In this document: positions 44,576 through 53,951 of the stretch, in pieces
How the letters are laid out: every line of letters begins with the position of its first letter
Numbering within the stretch: position 1 is the first letter of the stretch
Assembly (NCBI GenBank): GCA_947464185.1
Contig: CANHVY010000014.1
Coordinates: 17,987-81,986 of the forward strand
Reading direction: 5' to 3'
DNA length: 64,000 bases
Source: Burkholderiales bacterium
Lineage (GTDB): Bacteria > Pseudomonadota > Gammaproteobacteria > Burkholderiales > Burkholderiaceae_C
Notes under the pieces: generated by a model
What the model was told of the DNA's origin: nothing
Database searches by the model: none
The model's input: the letters and a program-made list of their open reading frames with translations, nothing else
Translations under genes and position numbers: made by a program

Positions 44576-45164
44576 GCAGCTGGCGCTTGCTTGGGAGGTG
44601 GAGGGCCTCCTCGCTGGGGTCGATGAGGCGGGACGCGGGCCTTTGGCGGGGCCGGTGGCCGCTGCCGCGGTCATCCTTGACGACACCCGACCGATTGCCG
44701 GCTTGACGGATTCCAAGGCACTGAGCGCCCGCGCAAGGCAACGGCTGCACGACGAGATCTGTGCCCAGGCCTTGTGCGTCGAAGTGGCTTGGGCGTCACC
44801 GCAGGAGATTGATGAACTGAACATCCTGCAAGCCACCTTGCAGGCGATGGGCCAGGCGGTGCGCAGCCTGAGGTTGACGCCTGCGCAAGTGCTCATCGAT
44901 GGCAACCGCCTGCCGAAATTGTCGGTCCCGGCCCAGGCCATCGTCAAGGGTGACCTGCTGGTCCCGGCCATCTCTGCGGCTTCCATCGTCGCCAAGGTCC
45001 GGCGCGATGCCTGGTGCCTGGAGGCCGACCAGCAGTACCCGCAATACGGCTTCGCGGTGCACAAGGGCTACCCGACACAGGCGCATCTCGAGGCCTTGCG
45101 GCGCCACGGGCCAAGCCCGGTGCACCGGCGCAGTTTTGCGCCCGTGCGCCACTTGCTGGGATAG
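44547..45164 (+). CDS. rnhB: Ribonuclease HII
   Basis: Removes ribonucleotides from DNA and RNA primers. The 205-residue protein has the DEDD catalytic carboxylates in [14 protein letters not shown], in the [16 protein letters not shown] region, at VLIDGN and in [14 protein letters not shown]. The C-terminal [26 protein letters not shown] block is diagnostic. The only ATG placed to give a complete protein is 44547, which overlaps lpxB by 29 bases. lpxB-rnhB is a common pair. Confidence 0.95.
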   Translation: MPSRKSSRPEQLALAWEVEGLLAGVDEAGRGPLAGPVAAAAVILDDTRPIAGLTDSKALSARARQRLHDEICAQALCVEVAWASPQEIDELNILQATLQAMGQAVRSLRLTPAQVLIDGNRLPKLSVPAQAIVKGDLLVPAISAASIVAKVRRDAWCLEADQQYPQYGFAVHKGYPTQAHLEALRRHGPSPVHRRSFAPVRHLLG

Positions 45165-45166
45165 GC

Positions 45167-46033
45167 ATGATGCCGCAACAACGCCCGGCCATCACCTCGC
45201 GCGACAACCCGCTGCTGCGACGCCTTCGCCATCTGTTGTCGAACCCGACGTCGTATCGCCAGGAAGGCGAGCTCTGCATCGAAGGCGAGCATTTGTGCTC
45301 GGCTTACCTGGCCCGTGGCCACCGGCCGAGCCTGGCGGTGTTCTCTGAGTCCGCCTGGCAGCAATTGCCGCTGCGCGAACTGGCCGCCGAAGCGGGCGAG
45401 GTGCAGTTGGTGGCGGACCGCCTGTTGGCCCAGATCAGCACCCTTCCATCACCCGCGGGGGTGGTCTTCGTGGCGGCGGTGCCGGTCAATGCCACGCCCG
45501 ACCCCTTCGCTTCGGCCGTGTTGCTGGACCGCGTTCAAGACCCTGGCAACGTGGGCAGCATCCTGCGCAGCGCCAGCGCGTTGGGTGTCAGGCAGCTGTG
45601 GACCACACCGGGGACAGCGGCATTGTGGTCTCCCAAGGTCCTGCGTGCCGGCATGGGGGCGCACTTCGGTCTGGCCCTGTGTGAGGGGGTGGATGTGGCG
45701 GCCCTGATGGCAGGGCCGCATTGGGCAGATGCAGGCGGGTCCGTATCCGGGGGGCCATGGGCGGCAGGTGCGTCGGGCTCTTTGCCGCCAAGCAGTGAGC
45801 AGGCCCCCTGGGTGGCCACCAGTCCGCATGCAAGCGCTGTGCTGGGGCAGGTGGACCTGCCTGCCCCCTGTGTCTGGGTGCTGGGTCACGAAGGGCAGGG
45901 CGTGGCACCGGCCATCATGCAGCGCTGCCAGTTGACGGTACGCATCCCCCAGCCTGGCGGCGAAGAATCGCTGAACGTGGCAGCCGCGGCGGCGATCTGC
46001 TTGTACGAGTCCGCCCGGCAGCGCGGTGCTTGA
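45167..46033 (+). CDS. TrmH/SpoU family RNA 2'-O-methyltransferase
   Basis: A SPOUT-class methyltransferase acting on rRNA or tRNA ribose. The 288-residue protein has a substrate-binding N-domain (ITSRDNPLLRRLRHLLSNP) and the SpoU catalytic motifs: LLDRVQDPGNVGSILRSASA (motif 1), CVWVLGHEGQGVAPAIM (motif 2) and RIPQPGGEESLNVAAAAAIC (motif 3), which form the trefoil knot. A Gly/Ser/Ala/Pro-rich stretch between motifs 1 and 2 (about residues 185-220) looks like an inserted loop. It starts two bases after rnhB; ATG 45170 is an alternative. The target nucleotide is not predictable. Confidence 0.9.
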   Translation: MMPQQRPAITSRDNPLLRRLRHLLSNPTSYRQEGELCIEGEHLCSAYLARGHRPSLAVFSESAWQQLPLRELAAEAGEVQLVADRLLAQISTLPSPAGVVFVAAVPVNATPDPFASAVLLDRVQDPGNVGSILRSASALGVRQLWTTPGTAALWSPKVLRAGMGAHFGLALCEGVDVAALMAGPHWADAGGSVSGGPWAAGASGSLPPSSEQAPWVATSPHASAVLGQVDLPAPCVWVLGHEGQGVAPAIMQRCQLTVRIPQPGGEESLNVAAAAAICLYESARQRGA

Positions 46034-46087
46034 AGTGAGGCAGCCGTTGACGGGCTCAAAGCGCCGCGCAGCGTCTGGCGCAACAAC

Positions 46088-46912
46088 TCAATAGATCAAC
46101 CTGTCGGGTCGGATGTCCCGCAGGATGGTGGTGGCGATCTCCTCGATCGACTTGTGGGTCGATGACAGCCAACCGATGCCCTCGCGCCGCATCATGGCTT
46201 CGGCCGCACGCACTTCCTGCCGGCAGTTGCTGAGGGATGCGTAGGCACTGCCTGGGCGGCGCTCATGACGCACCTGGGCCAATCGGTCGGGGTCTATCGT
46301 CAGCCCGAAGCATTTGGCCCGGTAAGGCAGCACGGGCGCAGGCAAGCGCCCGCGGTCGAAGTCCTCCGGTATCAAGGGATAGTTGGCCGCCTTGATGCCG
46401 TGCTGCATGGCCAGGTACAGGCTGGTGGGCGTCTTGCCGCAGCGGCTCACGCCCACCAGGATGACGTCGGCCTCGGCCAGGTTGCGGGCCGACTGACCGT
46501 CATCGTGCGCCAGTGAAAAGTTGATGGCCTCGATGCGGTTGTTGTACTCCTGGCTTTTGGCGGCGTCTGAGAACCGTCCCACACGATGGTTGCTCTTGAC
46601 CCCGAACTCCACCTCCAGGGGTTCGACAAAGGTCCTGAACATGTCCAGCACCAGGCCCTTGGAGTCCGGGCGGGCGATCACCTCACGGACCTCATCGTTC
46701 ACCAAGGTGATGAAGACGATGGGCCTCTTGCCCTCGCGCTCGGCGGTTTCCTCGATCTCGCGCTGGACATCCCGGGCCTTGTCAACACTGTCGATGAAGG
46801 GCCGTCTCACATGCCGGGGTGTGGCCGGAAACTGCGCCAGGATGGAGTTTCCGAAGGTCTCGGCCGTGATGCCGGTGCCGTCGGAGACAAAGAAGACAGT
46901 GCGTGTGGGCAT
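46088..46912 (-). CDS. ppsR: Phosphoenolpyruvate synthase regulatory protein (bifunctional kinase/pyrophosphorylase)
   Basis: Inactivates PEP synthase by ADP-dependent phosphorylation of a threonine next to its catalytic His, and reactivates it by Pi-dependent dephosphorylation. The 274-residue DUF299 protein has [20 protein letters not shown] at the start, the P-loop-like [17 protein letters not shown], and [14 protein letters not shown]. It is divergent from its target ppsA at 47102, the expected arrangement. Confidence 0.96.
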   Translation of the reverse strand: MPTRTVFFVSDGTGITAETFGNSILAQFPATPRHVRRPFIDSVDKARDVQREIEETAEREGKRPIVFITLVNDEVREVIARPDSKGLVLDMFRTFVEPLEVEFGVKSNHRVGRFSDAAKSQEYNNRIEAINFSLAHDDGQSARNLAEADVILVGVSRCGKTPTSLYLAMQHGIKAANYPLIPEDFDRGRLPAPVLPYRAKCFGLTIDPDRLAQVRHERRPGSAYASLSNCRQEVRAAEAMMRREGIGWLSSTHKSIEEIATTILRDIRPDRLIY

Positions 46913-46961
46913 GGCTCAATCCTGACAGTCGGCAACGTCCGGAATCATAGGCATTACTCCC

Positions 46962-46967
46962 TACAAT
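46962..46967 (+). promoter_or_regulatory. Candidate -10 element for ppsA
   Basis: TACAAT in the context CCCTACAATC, giving a leader of about 130 bases. The leader contains a small perfect hairpin GCCAG-AACA-CTGGC (47030-47043). No convincing -35 is seen. Confidence 0.35.
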
Positions 46968-47101
46968 CAACCCAGGATTCGCGCCCTTTCGCACATTCCC
47001 ATGCCCGCCGGCCGCCATCTACAACAACAGCCAGAACACTGGCGGCCCGCTTTGATGCTGCGCGCGAGAGCCCCCGATTTTTGTCATCACGGAGCTTTCC
47101 C

Positions 47102-49501
47102 ATGTCACTCGCGAATCTGGCGACCGCCCTGGTCGTGCCGTTTGAACATCTGAGGATGACCGACGTCGAGTCGGTCGGCGGTAAGAACGCCTCCCTCGGC
47201 GAAATGATCAGCCAGTTGGCGGCGTCGGGCGTGCGTGTGCCCGGTGGCTTTGCCACCACGGCGCTGGCCTTCAGGCGGTTCCTGCAAGAAAGCGGGCTTT
47301 CAGAGCGCATCTCCGCGCGCCTGGCCTCTCTCGACACCGAGGATGTGCGCGCCCTCGCGCAAGCGGGAGAGGAGATCCGCGGATGGGTCAGTGCCGCGCC
47401 CTTTCCGGACGACCTGGAGGCGGCCATCCGCGCCGAGTTCGCACGACTGGATGCTGACGGCTCGGGCAGTTTCGCGGTGCGGTCCTCCGCCACCGCGGAA
47501 GATCTTCCGGACGCCTCCTTCGCCGGGCAGCAGGAGACCTTCCTGAACGTGGTGGGCATCGACGACGTGCTCCATCGCATGAAGGAGGTGTTCGCCTCGC
47601 TCTACAACGATCGTGCCATCAGCTACCGCGTGCACAAGGGCTTCGCGCATGACGGCGTGGCCCTCTCGGCCGGGGTGCAGCGCATGGTGCGCTCTGACCT
47701 GGGCTCGGCGGGCGTGATATTCACCATCGACACCGAAAGCGGGTTCGAGGATGTGGTGTTCATCACCTCCAGCTACGGCCTGGGTGAGACAGTCGTGCAA
47801 GGGGCCGTCAATCCTGATGAGTTCTACGTCCACAAGCCCGCCCTGCGCAACGGCAAGTACCCCATCATCCGTCGGGTACTGGGCTCCAAGCTGGTGCGCA
47901 TGGAGTTCGTGGATGCGGCCGAGCGCGTGCCCGGCGGCCGGCTGGTCAAGACGGTGGACACCACAACCGAATGGCGCAACCGGTACTCGTTGACCGATGA
48001 CGACATCATCGAGCTTGCGCGCTATGCGCTGATCATCGAGAAGCACTACGGCCGCCCCATGGACATCGAGTGGGGCAAGGACGGCGTGGACGGCAAGCTC
48101 TACATCCTGCAGGCGCGGCCTGAGACGGTGAAGAGCCAGTCTGCGGGGCAGGTGGAGCACCGCTACAGCCTCAAGGGCACGGGAACCATCCTGGCCGAAG
48201 GCCGGGCCATCGGCCAGAAGATCGGCACCGGGCCGGTGCGCATCGTGCAGTCTGTCGCCGAGATGGACCGGGTGCAGCCGGGCGACGTGCTGGTCACCGA
48301 CATGACGGACCCGAACTGGGAGCCGGTGATGAAGCGGGCCAGCGCCATCGTCACGAACCGTGGCGGGCGTACCTGCCACGCAGCCATCATCGCGCGCGAG
48401 TTGGGCATTCCCGCGGTGGTGGGCTGCGGCGATGCCACCGACAAGGTGCAGGAGGGCCTGCTGGTCACGGTCGCGTGCTCCGAGGGCGACACTGGCTATG
48501 TCTTTGACGGACTGCTCGAAACCGAGGTGCGCGAGGTGCGTCGGGGCGACATGCCGTACTGCCCCATCAAGATCATGATGAATGTGGGCAACCCGCAGCT
48601 CGCCTTCGACTTCGCGCAGATGCCCAACTCCGGGGTGGGGCTGGCACGGCTGGAATTCATCATCAACAACAACATCGGGGTGCATCCCAAGGCCATCCTG
48701 GACTATCCGAATGTCGATGCGGACCTGAAGAAGGCGGTGGAGTCCGTGGCGCGTGGTCATGCCTCGCCCCGCGCCTTCTACGTGGACAAGCTCACCGAGG
48801 GCGTGGCCACCATCGCAGCAGCGTTCTGGCCCAAGCCCGTGATCGTGCGCCTGTCTGACTTCAAGAGCAACGAGTACCGCAAGCTCATTGGGGGCACCCG
48901 TTACGAGCCTGACGAAGAGAACCCGATGCTCGGCTTCCGAGGTGCCAGCCGCTACATCAGCGGCGAGTTCAGCGACGCCTTCGGCATGGAGTGCGAGGCC
49001 ATCAAGCGCGTACGCAGCGACATGGGCCTGACCAACGTGGAACTGATGGTGCCCTTCGTGCGCACCGTGCGCCAGGCCGAGAGGGTGGGCGAGATGCTTG
49101 CAGAGCGGGGTCTCAAGCGCGGTCAGAACGGCTTGCGCCTGATCATGATGTGCGAGGTGCCGAGCAACGCGATTCTGGCCGACCAGTTCCTGCAGCATTT
49201 CGATGGGATGTCCATCGGCTCGAACGATCTGACGCAGCTCACGCTGGGTCTGGACCGTGACTCGGGCCTGGAGTTGCTGGCCAACGACTTCGATGAGCGC
49301 GACCCGGCCGTCAAGGCCCTGATTTCCCGGGCCATCGCGGCCTGCCGCGCCACCGGCAAGTACGTCGGCATCTGCGGCCAGGGGCCGAGCGACCACCCTG
49401 ACTTTGCCGACTGGCTGGCCCAGGAAGGCATTGGGTCGATCTCGCTCAATCCCGATACTGTCCTAGACACTTGGCATCGTCTGTCGGGCTTGTCGCCCTG
49501 A
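47102..49501 (+). CDS. ppsA: Phosphoenolpyruvate synthase (pyruvate, water dikinase)
   Basis: Converts pyruvate, ATP and water to PEP, AMP and Pi for growth on lactate, pyruvate or acetate. The 799-residue protein has the N-terminal ATP-grasp domain ([36 protein letters not shown]), the phosphohistidine domain with [20 protein letters not shown] (His426, the preceding Thr being the PpsR target), and the PEP-binding barrel ([35 protein letters not shown]). ATG 47102 follows a GGAG. Regulator ppsR is divergent, and a sodium-coupled carboxylate-type symporter lies downstream. Confidence 0.97.
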   Translation: MSLANLATALVVPFEHLRMTDVESVGGKNASLGEMISQLAASGVRVPGGFATTALAFRRFLQESGLSERISARLASLDTEDVRALAQAGEEIRGWVSAAPFPDDLEAAIRAEFARLDADGSGSFAVRSSATAEDLPDASFAGQQETFLNVVGIDDVLHRMKEVFASLYNDRAISYRVHKGFAHDGVALSAGVQRMVRSDLGSAGVIFTIDTESGFEDVVFITSSYGLGETVVQGAVNPDEFYVHKPALRNGKYPIIRRVLGSKLVRMEFVDAAERVPGGRLVKTVDTTTEWRNRYSLTDDDIIELARYALIIEKHYGRPMDIEWGKDGVDGKLYILQARPETVKSQSAGQVEHRYSLKGTGTILAEGRAIGQKIGTGPVRIVQSVAEMDRVQPGDVLVTDMTDPNWEPVMKRASAIVTNRGGRTCHAAIIARELGIPAVVGCGDATDKVQEGLLVTVACSEGDTGYVFDGLLETEVREVRRGDMPYCPIKIMMNVGNPQLAFDFAQMPNSGVGLARLEFIINNNIGVHPKAILDYPNVDADLKKAVESVARGHASPRAFYVDKLTEGVATIAAAFWPKPVIVRLSDFKSNEYRKLIGGTRYEPDEENPMLGFRGASRYISGEFSDAFGMECEAIKRVRSDMGLTNVELMVPFVRTVRQAERVGEMLAERGLKRGQNGLRLIMMCEVPSNAILADQFLQHFDGMSIGSNDLTQLTLGLDRDSGLELLANDFDERDPAVKALISRAIAACRATGKYVGICGQGPSDHPDFADWLAQEGIGSISLNPDTVLDTWHRLSGLSP

Positions 49502-49551
49502 AATTCCCACAGTGCTGTCGGGGCCTTTACCTAGGGGAAGCCCTCTCAGGG

Positions 49552-49565
49552 TTGACGTGGATCAA
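49552..49565 (+). promoter_or_regulatory. FNR/Anr-type binding site
   Basis: TTGAC-GTGG-ATCAA matches the FNR-family consensus TTGAT-N4-ATCAA in nine of ten fixed positions. Its centre is 59 bases upstream of the ATG at 49618. If it activates as a class II site (centre at -41.5), transcription would start near 49600. A candidate -10 at that spacing is weak. Confidence 0.6.
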
Positions 49566-49617
49566 AGACCCTAAAGTCAGTCGGCCGTAAGCCGGGGGCC
49601 AAAAAGTGGCCTTCGGT

Positions 49618-49914
49618 ATGTTGACTGTCCTGAACATCATTCAGTTGGTGCTCTACATCGCCTTGTTGGCGCTGGTAGGGCAGGGCGCCTTGTACATCCT
49701 GGCGGGTGCCCGGCGGGACACCAATTTTTTCTACCGCCTGCTGCAGGTCGTTTCCAAGCCGTTCACCGTGCCTGTGCGTTGGATCACGCCCAAACAGGTG
49801 GACGACCGGCATGTCCCGGTGGTGACTTTCCTCCTTCTGCTGATCGTCTACGGGGTGGTCACCTTCGAGAAGATCAATCTGTGCATGGCAGCCAACATGG
49901 CGGGGTGTCGATGA
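49618..49914 (+). CDS. Small membrane protein of unknown function, weakly YggT-like
   Basis: A 98-residue protein with two hydrophobic segments (about residues 3-28, ending ALYILAG, and 66-85, TFLLLLIVYGVVTF). Between them is a basic stretch, FFYRLLQVVSKPFTVPVRWITP, split by short loops, whose Pro/Arg spacing recalls the YggT family. I cannot assign a function. ATG 49618 gives MLTVLNIIQLVL; GTG 49606 would add four residues. The stop overlaps the start of the TPR gene (ATGATG), and an FNR-type box lies upstream, so the two form an oxygen-responsive pair by inference. Confidence 0.75.
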   Translation: MLTVLNIIQLVLYIALLALVGQGALYILAGARRDTNFFYRLLQVVSKPFTVPVRWITPKQVDDRHVPVVTFLLLLIVYGVVTFEKINLCMAANMAGCR

Positions 49915-50489
49915 TGCGTCTGGAGTACCTGAGCCTCAAGTGGCAGGCCATCGGCTGGTTGGTGCTGGGGCGTCATGCCCAGGCGTTGACTGTGTTCGAC
50001 AAGCTGCTGCAGCGTTGGCCCGACGATGCCTACGGGCTTTCAAGCCGAGCCCACCTGCATGCGCAGGCCGGCAGGTTTGAGCAAGCGCTGGCCGACAACG
50101 AGCGGTGGGTCAAGGTTTCGGCGGACAACGCCAACGCGTGGTTCAACCGAGGGTATCTGCTGGAGTCTTTGGAGCGGTACGAAGAAGCCCTGGGCAGCTT
50201 TGTGTGCGCCACCGAATTGGCGCCCAAGCTCGACCGGGCCTGGTACGGCCAGGGGCTGGTGCTGATACGCCTGCAGCGCTACGACGAGGCGGTGGCTGCG
50301 TTGAAGCGCAATACCGAATTGCAACCGATGAGCCCGTACGGCTGGTACCAGCTGGCCCGGGTTCATGTCGATCGTCACAACCCGGAAGAGGCGGTGAAGA
50401 TCATTCGCCATCTCAAGGGGTTCGAGCCCAAGGTCGCCGCGCAACTGGAGCGTGAGACCGGGCTGCTGGTCGGTGCAGCCACCCCTTGA
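49911..50489 (+). CDS. Tetratricopeptide repeat protein
   Basis: A 192-residue protein made of four to five TPR-like helix pairs, for example FDKLLQRWPDDAYGLSSRAH, NAWFNRGYLLESLERYEEAL, LDRAWYGQGLVLIRLQRYDE and SPYGWYQLARVHVDRHNPEE. There is no signal peptide; a mildly hydrophobic first stretch (LKWQAIGWLVLG) could associate with the membrane. It is translationally coupled to the small membrane protein upstream, which may be its partner. TPR proteins are adaptors; the client is unknown. Confidence 0.85.
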   Translation: MMRLEYLSLKWQAIGWLVLGRHAQALTVFDKLLQRWPDDAYGLSSRAHLHAQAGRFEQALADNERWVKVSADNANAWFNRGYLLESLERYEEALGSFVCATELAPKLDRAWYGQGLVLIRLQRYDEAVAALKRNTELQPMSPYGWYQLARVHVDRHNPEEAVKIIRHLKGFEPKVAAQLERETGLLVGAATP

Positions 50490-50613
50490 CGGGTGGCCAG
50501 GCTTGTGGCCTCAAGGGCCGAAAAGGTGCGGTTCGCGCGGTGACGCGCGGGGTCCGTGGTGGGCCGGTTCGTCAGGGGCCGGATGTTTCAGTCCTCATGA
50601 AAGGGGTGTTGAT

Positions 50614-50871
50614 ATGCAGGTGAGTGAGAACCACCAGCGCTACTGGCAGAAGAACCTGCGGATCACGGCGATCCTGCTGGCCATCTGGTTTGTGGTGACT
50701 TTCGTCGTCGGGTTCTATGCCCGCGACCTGAACTTCAATTTCTTCGGCTGGCCGTTCAGTTTCTGGGTGGGTGCGCAGGGTTCGTTGGTGGTCTATCTGG
50801 TCATCATCGGCTACTACTCCTACTACATGAACAAGCTGGACCAAGAACACGGCGTTGCCGAGGAGGAGTGA
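50614..50871 (+). CDS. DUF4212 sodium/solute symporter small subunit
   Basis: An 85-residue protein with two transmembrane helices (ITAILLAIWFVVTFVVGFYA and GSLVVYLVIIGYYSYYMNKL) and the family motif FFGWPFSFWVGAQG. DUF4212 proteins are found beside a sodium:solute symporter of the VC_2705 type and are thought to form its small subunit, as here with one base between stop and next start. The leader 50490-50613 contains a CGCGCG-GTGA-CGCGCG hairpin (50534-50549). A purine-rich Shine-Dalgarno GAAAGGGG lies upstream. Confidence 0.9.
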   Translation: MQVSENHQRYWQKNLRITAILLAIWFVVTFVVGFYARDLNFNFFGWPFSFWVGAQGSLVVYLVIIGYYSYYMNKLDQEHGVAEEE

Positions 50872-50872
50872 C

Positions 50873-53005
50873 ATGGCTGGCTTGTCGTTCGATACACAAG
50901 AAGGGGTCTCCAACAAGGAGGCCAATGCGGCCTTCAAGAAGGGCCTTAACAAGATCTACGGCTGGTACACCGGCGGCTTCCTGGCCTTCGTGGTCGTGCT
51001 GGCGATTGCCGAGCAGATGGGCTTGAGCCGCGGTGCCATCGGCATCGTGTTCCTGCTGGCCACCGTGGCCCTCTATGCCGGCATCGGCATCATGAGCCGC
51101 ACCAACGATGCGGCCGAGTACTACGTGGCCGGCCGCCGCGTGCCTGCTGTCTACAACGGCATGGCCACCGGCGCCGACTGGATGAGCGCGGCGTCCTTCA
51201 TCGGCATGGCCGGCACGCTGTACCTCACCGGCTACGGCGGTCTGGCCTTCATCATGGGCTGGACGGGGGGCTACTGCCTGGTGGCGCTGTTCCTGGCACC
51301 GTACCTGCGCAAGTTCGGCCAGTTCACGATCCCCGACTTCCTCGGTGCCCGCTATGAGGGCAACGCGGCTCGTTTCGTGGGCATCCTGATCGCCATCTTG
51401 GTGTCGTTCGTGTACGTGGTGGCCCAGATCTACGGTGTGGGTCTGATCACCACGCGCCTGACGGGCCTGGCCTTCGAGATCGGCGTGTTCGTCGGCCTGG
51501 GCGGCATCCTGGTGTGCTCGTTCCTGGGCGGCATGCGCGCAGTGACCTGGACGCAGGTGGCGCAGTACATCATCCTGATCATTGCCTACATGATCCCGGT
51601 GGTGTGGCTGTCGGTGAAGCAGACGGGCGTGCCCATTCCGCAAGCCATCTACGGCTCCCAACTGGCCAAGGTGACCGAGCGTGAGAAGCAGCTCATCGCC
51701 GACCCCAAGGAGCAGGAAGTCCGTGCCATCTTCAAGGCGCAGTCTGACGCGCTGGCCGCCAAGCTGAAGGATGTGCCGGCTGCCCTGGCTGCCGACCGTG
51801 CAGCTGCCCAGAAGAAGGTGGAAGACCTGAAGGCTGCCAGCGCCCCGCTGGCCGAGGTGCAGGCCGCCGAGAAGGCACTGGCCGCCGTGCCCGCCAACGA
51901 CGAGGCCGCCAAGAAGGCCTGGACGGCCGCCAAGGCCGGCGCCGACGCGCGTACCGGCCCGCTGGCAGGCATGCCGCGTCACGCACAGCAGTTCGCGGGT
52001 GACCCGAACGGTGACGAGAAGGCCCAGGCCGCTTTCGACACCTCGCGTCGCAACTTCCTGGGTCTGGTGTTCTGCCTGATGGTGGGTACCGCCGCGTTGC
52101 CGCACATCCTGATGCGCTACTACACCACGCCGTCGGTGAAGGAAGCACGCCAGTCGGTGACCTGGTCGTTGTTCTTCATCTTCTTGCTGTATTTCACGGC
52201 GCCTGCGCTGGCGGTACTGGTCAAGTACGAGGTGTTCAACGTCCTGGTGGGCACGCCGTTCGACAAGCTGCCAGCCTGGGTGGGCGCCTGGGCGAAGGTG
52301 GATCCGGCCCTGCTGTCCATATCGGACATCAACAAGGACGGTATCTTCCAGTTGGGTGAGATGCGCATCGGCGGCGACATCATCGTGCTGGCCACGCCAG
52401 AGATCGCCGGCTTGCCCTACGTGATCTCGGGCATGGTGGCTGCCGGTGGCCTGGCAGCCGCGCTGTCCACGGCCGACGGCCTGTTGCTGACGATCGCCAA
52501 CGCGCTCAGCCACGACCTGTACTACAAGATGATCGATCCCAACGCGTCCACGGCGCGCCGGGTGATGATCTCCAAGCTCTTGTTGTTGGTGGTGGCCCTG
52601 GCTGCAGCCTACGTGGCCTCGCTGAAGGTGGCGGACATCCTCTTCCTGGTGTCTGCGGCCTTCTCGCTGGCTGCGGCGGGCTTCTTCCCGGCGCTGGTGC
52701 TCGGCATCTTCTGGAAGCGGGCCACCAAGTGGGGTGCGGTGCTGGGCATGATCTCCGGCACGGTGATCACGTTCTACTACATGGCTACCACCCAGCCTTG
52801 GATGCGCGGCCTGTTCAACGTGACCTCGCCGATCGCCGACAACACCTGGTGGGGCATGCAGCCCATCGCGGCTGGCGTGTTCGGCGTGCCGCTGGGCTTT
52901 GCGGTGATCATCATCGTGAGCCTGCTGACCCCGGCTCCCAAGGCCGACATCCAGGAACTGGTGGAGCACGTGCGCTACCCGAACCTGAAGCCTTCGAAGG
53001 CTTGA
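50873..53005 (+). CDS. Sodium:solute symporter large subunit (SSS family, VC_2705-like)
   Basis: A sodium-coupled transporter of about 13 helices; the relatives nearest in style carry acetate or other short carboxylates (ActP-like). The 710-residue protein has the SSS signature region (ATGADWMSAASFIGMAGTLY, FTIPDFLGARYEGNAARFVG) and a later core with PYVISGMVAAGGLAAALSTADG. Residues about 262-395 form a hydrophilic, Ala/Lys/Glu-rich, coiled-coil-like insertion between helices. ppsA upstream would fit uptake of a gluconeogenic acid, but the substrate is inferred only from context. Confidence 0.9.
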   Translation: MAGLSFDTQEGVSNKEANAAFKKGLNKIYGWYTGGFLAFVVVLAIAEQMGLSRGAIGIVFLLATVALYAGIGIMSRTNDAAEYYVAGRRVPAVYNGMATGADWMSAASFIGMAGTLYLTGYGGLAFIMGWTGGYCLVALFLAPYLRKFGQFTIPDFLGARYEGNAARFVGILIAILVSFVYVVAQIYGVGLITTRLTGLAFEIGVFVGLGGILVCSFLGGMRAVTWTQVAQYIILIIAYMIPVVWLSVKQTGVPIPQAIYGSQLAKVTEREKQLIADPKEQEVRAIFKAQSDALAAKLKDVPAALAADRAAAQKKVEDLKAASAPLAEVQAAEKALAAVPANDEAAKKAWTAAKAGADARTGPLAGMPRHAQQFAGDPNGDEKAQAAFDTSRRNFLGLVFCLMVGTAALPHILMRYYTTPSVKEARQSVTWSLFFIFLLYFTAPALAVLVKYEVFNVLVGTPFDKLPAWVGAWAKVDPALLSISDINKDGIFQLGEMRIGGDIIVLATPEIAGLPYVISGMVAAGGLAAALSTADGLLLTIANALSHDLYYKMIDPNASTARRVMISKLLLLVVALAAAYVASLKVADILFLVSAAFSLAAAGFFPALVLGIFWKRATKWGAVLGMISGTVITFYYMATTQPWMRGLFNVTSPIADNTWWGMQPIAAGVFGVPLGFAVIIIVSLLTPAPKADIQELVEHVRYPNLKPSKA

Positions 53006-53075
53006 TGGTGGCCTGACCACCGCTTGCGCGTGCCGGTTCGCCCCCAGGGCGGACGGCACTTCGCGCAGTCTCTCC

Positions 53076-53113
53076 AACGCCCTCCGGTTCGCTTAGGAGG
53101 GCGTTGTGCTTTT
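53076..53113 (+). terminator. Intrinsic terminator after the symporter
   Basis: AACGCCCTCC (53076-53085) pairs perfectly with GGAGGGCGTT (53096-53105), a 10-bp stem with a ten-base loop, followed by GTGCTTTT. It separates the symporter from the rpsF operon. Confidence 0.8.
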
Positions 53114-53116
53114 GCG

Positions 53117-53130
53117 CCTACAATCGTAGG
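53117..53130 (+). promoter_or_regulatory. Candidate -10 element for the rpsF operon
   Basis: TACAAT at 53119-53124 lies within a small inverted repeat CCTAC-AATC-GTAGG, directly after the symporter terminator. No good -35 was found. The leader would be about 75 bases. Confidence 0.45.
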
Positions 53131-53206
53131 CTTTTCGCCTTGCTGCACCCGTGTGATTCGACGCGTTCGGGGCAGCTTCCTTTCACGGAATCCACAAGGA
53201 GTGTTC

Positions 53207-53569
53207 ATGCGTCACTATGAGATCGTTCTGTTGATCCACCCGGATCAGAGCGAGCAGGTTCCAGCGATGCTGGAGCGTTACAAGACCCTCATCACCAACG
53301 CCGGCGGCAAGGTGCACAGGGTCGAGGACTGGGGTCGGCGCCAGCTGGCCTATTTGATCCAGAAGCTCGCCAAGGCTCACTACCTCTGCCTCAACATCGA
53401 GTGCGGCCATGAGACCTTGACGGAGTTGGAAACGGGCTTCCGCTTCAACGACGCCGTGTTGCGCCACCTGACCGTGGCCAAGGCCAAGGCCGAAACCGCT
53501 CCTTCCGTCATGATGAAGGTGGTGGAGCGCGAAGAGTCCCGCAAGGCTGTCCAGGAGGCTCAGGCCTGA
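53207..53569 (+). CDS. rpsF: 30S ribosomal protein S6
   Basis: S6 binds the central domain of 16S rRNA with S18. The 120-residue protein starts [20 protein letters not shown], has [21 protein letters not shown] and [13 protein letters not shown], then a short charged tail. AAGGAG at 53196-53201 precedes the ATG. First gene of rpsF-priB-rpsR-rplI. Confidence 0.98.
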   Translation: MRHYEIVLLIHPDQSEQVPAMLERYKTLITNAGGKVHRVEDWGRRQLAYLIQKLAKAHYLCLNIECGHETLTELETGFRFNDAVLRHLTVAKAKAETAPSVMMKVVEREESRKAVQEAQA

Positions 53570-53618
53570 GGGCCTGGAGGGCGCAGACCACAGCTTCATC
53601 CCGGCTGGCGATGGCATC

Positions 53619-53903
53619 TTGAACCGTCTGGTTCTGCAGGCATCGTTGGCTGAGCGGGGCTCGCTTCGCTACACACCCGCCGGTCTGCCGGCGCTCGATC
53701 TGCAACTGCAGCATGAGTCCGAGGTGTCGCACGAAGGGCAGGCTCGCAAGGTGAAGCTGGAGTTGCGTGCCGTGGTGATCGGGTCGCTGGTGTCCAAAGT
53801 GGCGGCTCTGTCACTGGGTTCACCTCTCACGGCTTCGGGATTCCTGGCACCGGCCCGAAACGGCAAAGGCATTCTGTTTCACATCACGGACCTGGCCCTG
53901 TGA
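53619..53903 (+). CDS. priB: Primosomal replication protein N (PriB)
   Basis: A small single-OB-fold protein of the replication-restart primosome that binds ssDNA and PriA. At 94 residues it shows NRLVLQASLAERGSLRYTPAG, a Leu/Gln-rich strand (LPALDLQLQHESEV) and the end GFLAPARNGKGILFHITDLA. It starts with TTG at 53619; no in-frame ATG is better placed. Its position between rpsF and rpsR is the standard beta- and gammaproteobacterial context and supports the call. Confidence 0.93.
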   Translation: MNRLVLQASLAERGSLRYTPAGLPALDLQLQHESEVSHEGQARKVKLELRAVVIGSLVSKVAALSLGSPLTASGFLAPARNGKGILFHITDLAL

Positions 53904-53951
53904 GTTGGCCGGTCCGGCACAGTTCAACGTTTCAGTATCAAGGAGTTCACC

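Noticed and set aside
47300..49396. Long minus-strand open frame opposite ppsA
   Set aside because: Its composition is that of an antisense shadow and it has no recognisable family; the plus-strand enzyme has all catalytic motifs.
50804..53077. Very long open frame on the minus strand opposite the sodium symporter (about 757 codons)
   Set aside because: It is rich in His, Gln, Arg and Gly with no hydrophobic core or motif, typical of the mirror frame of a high-GC gene. The plus-strand product is a clear transporter.
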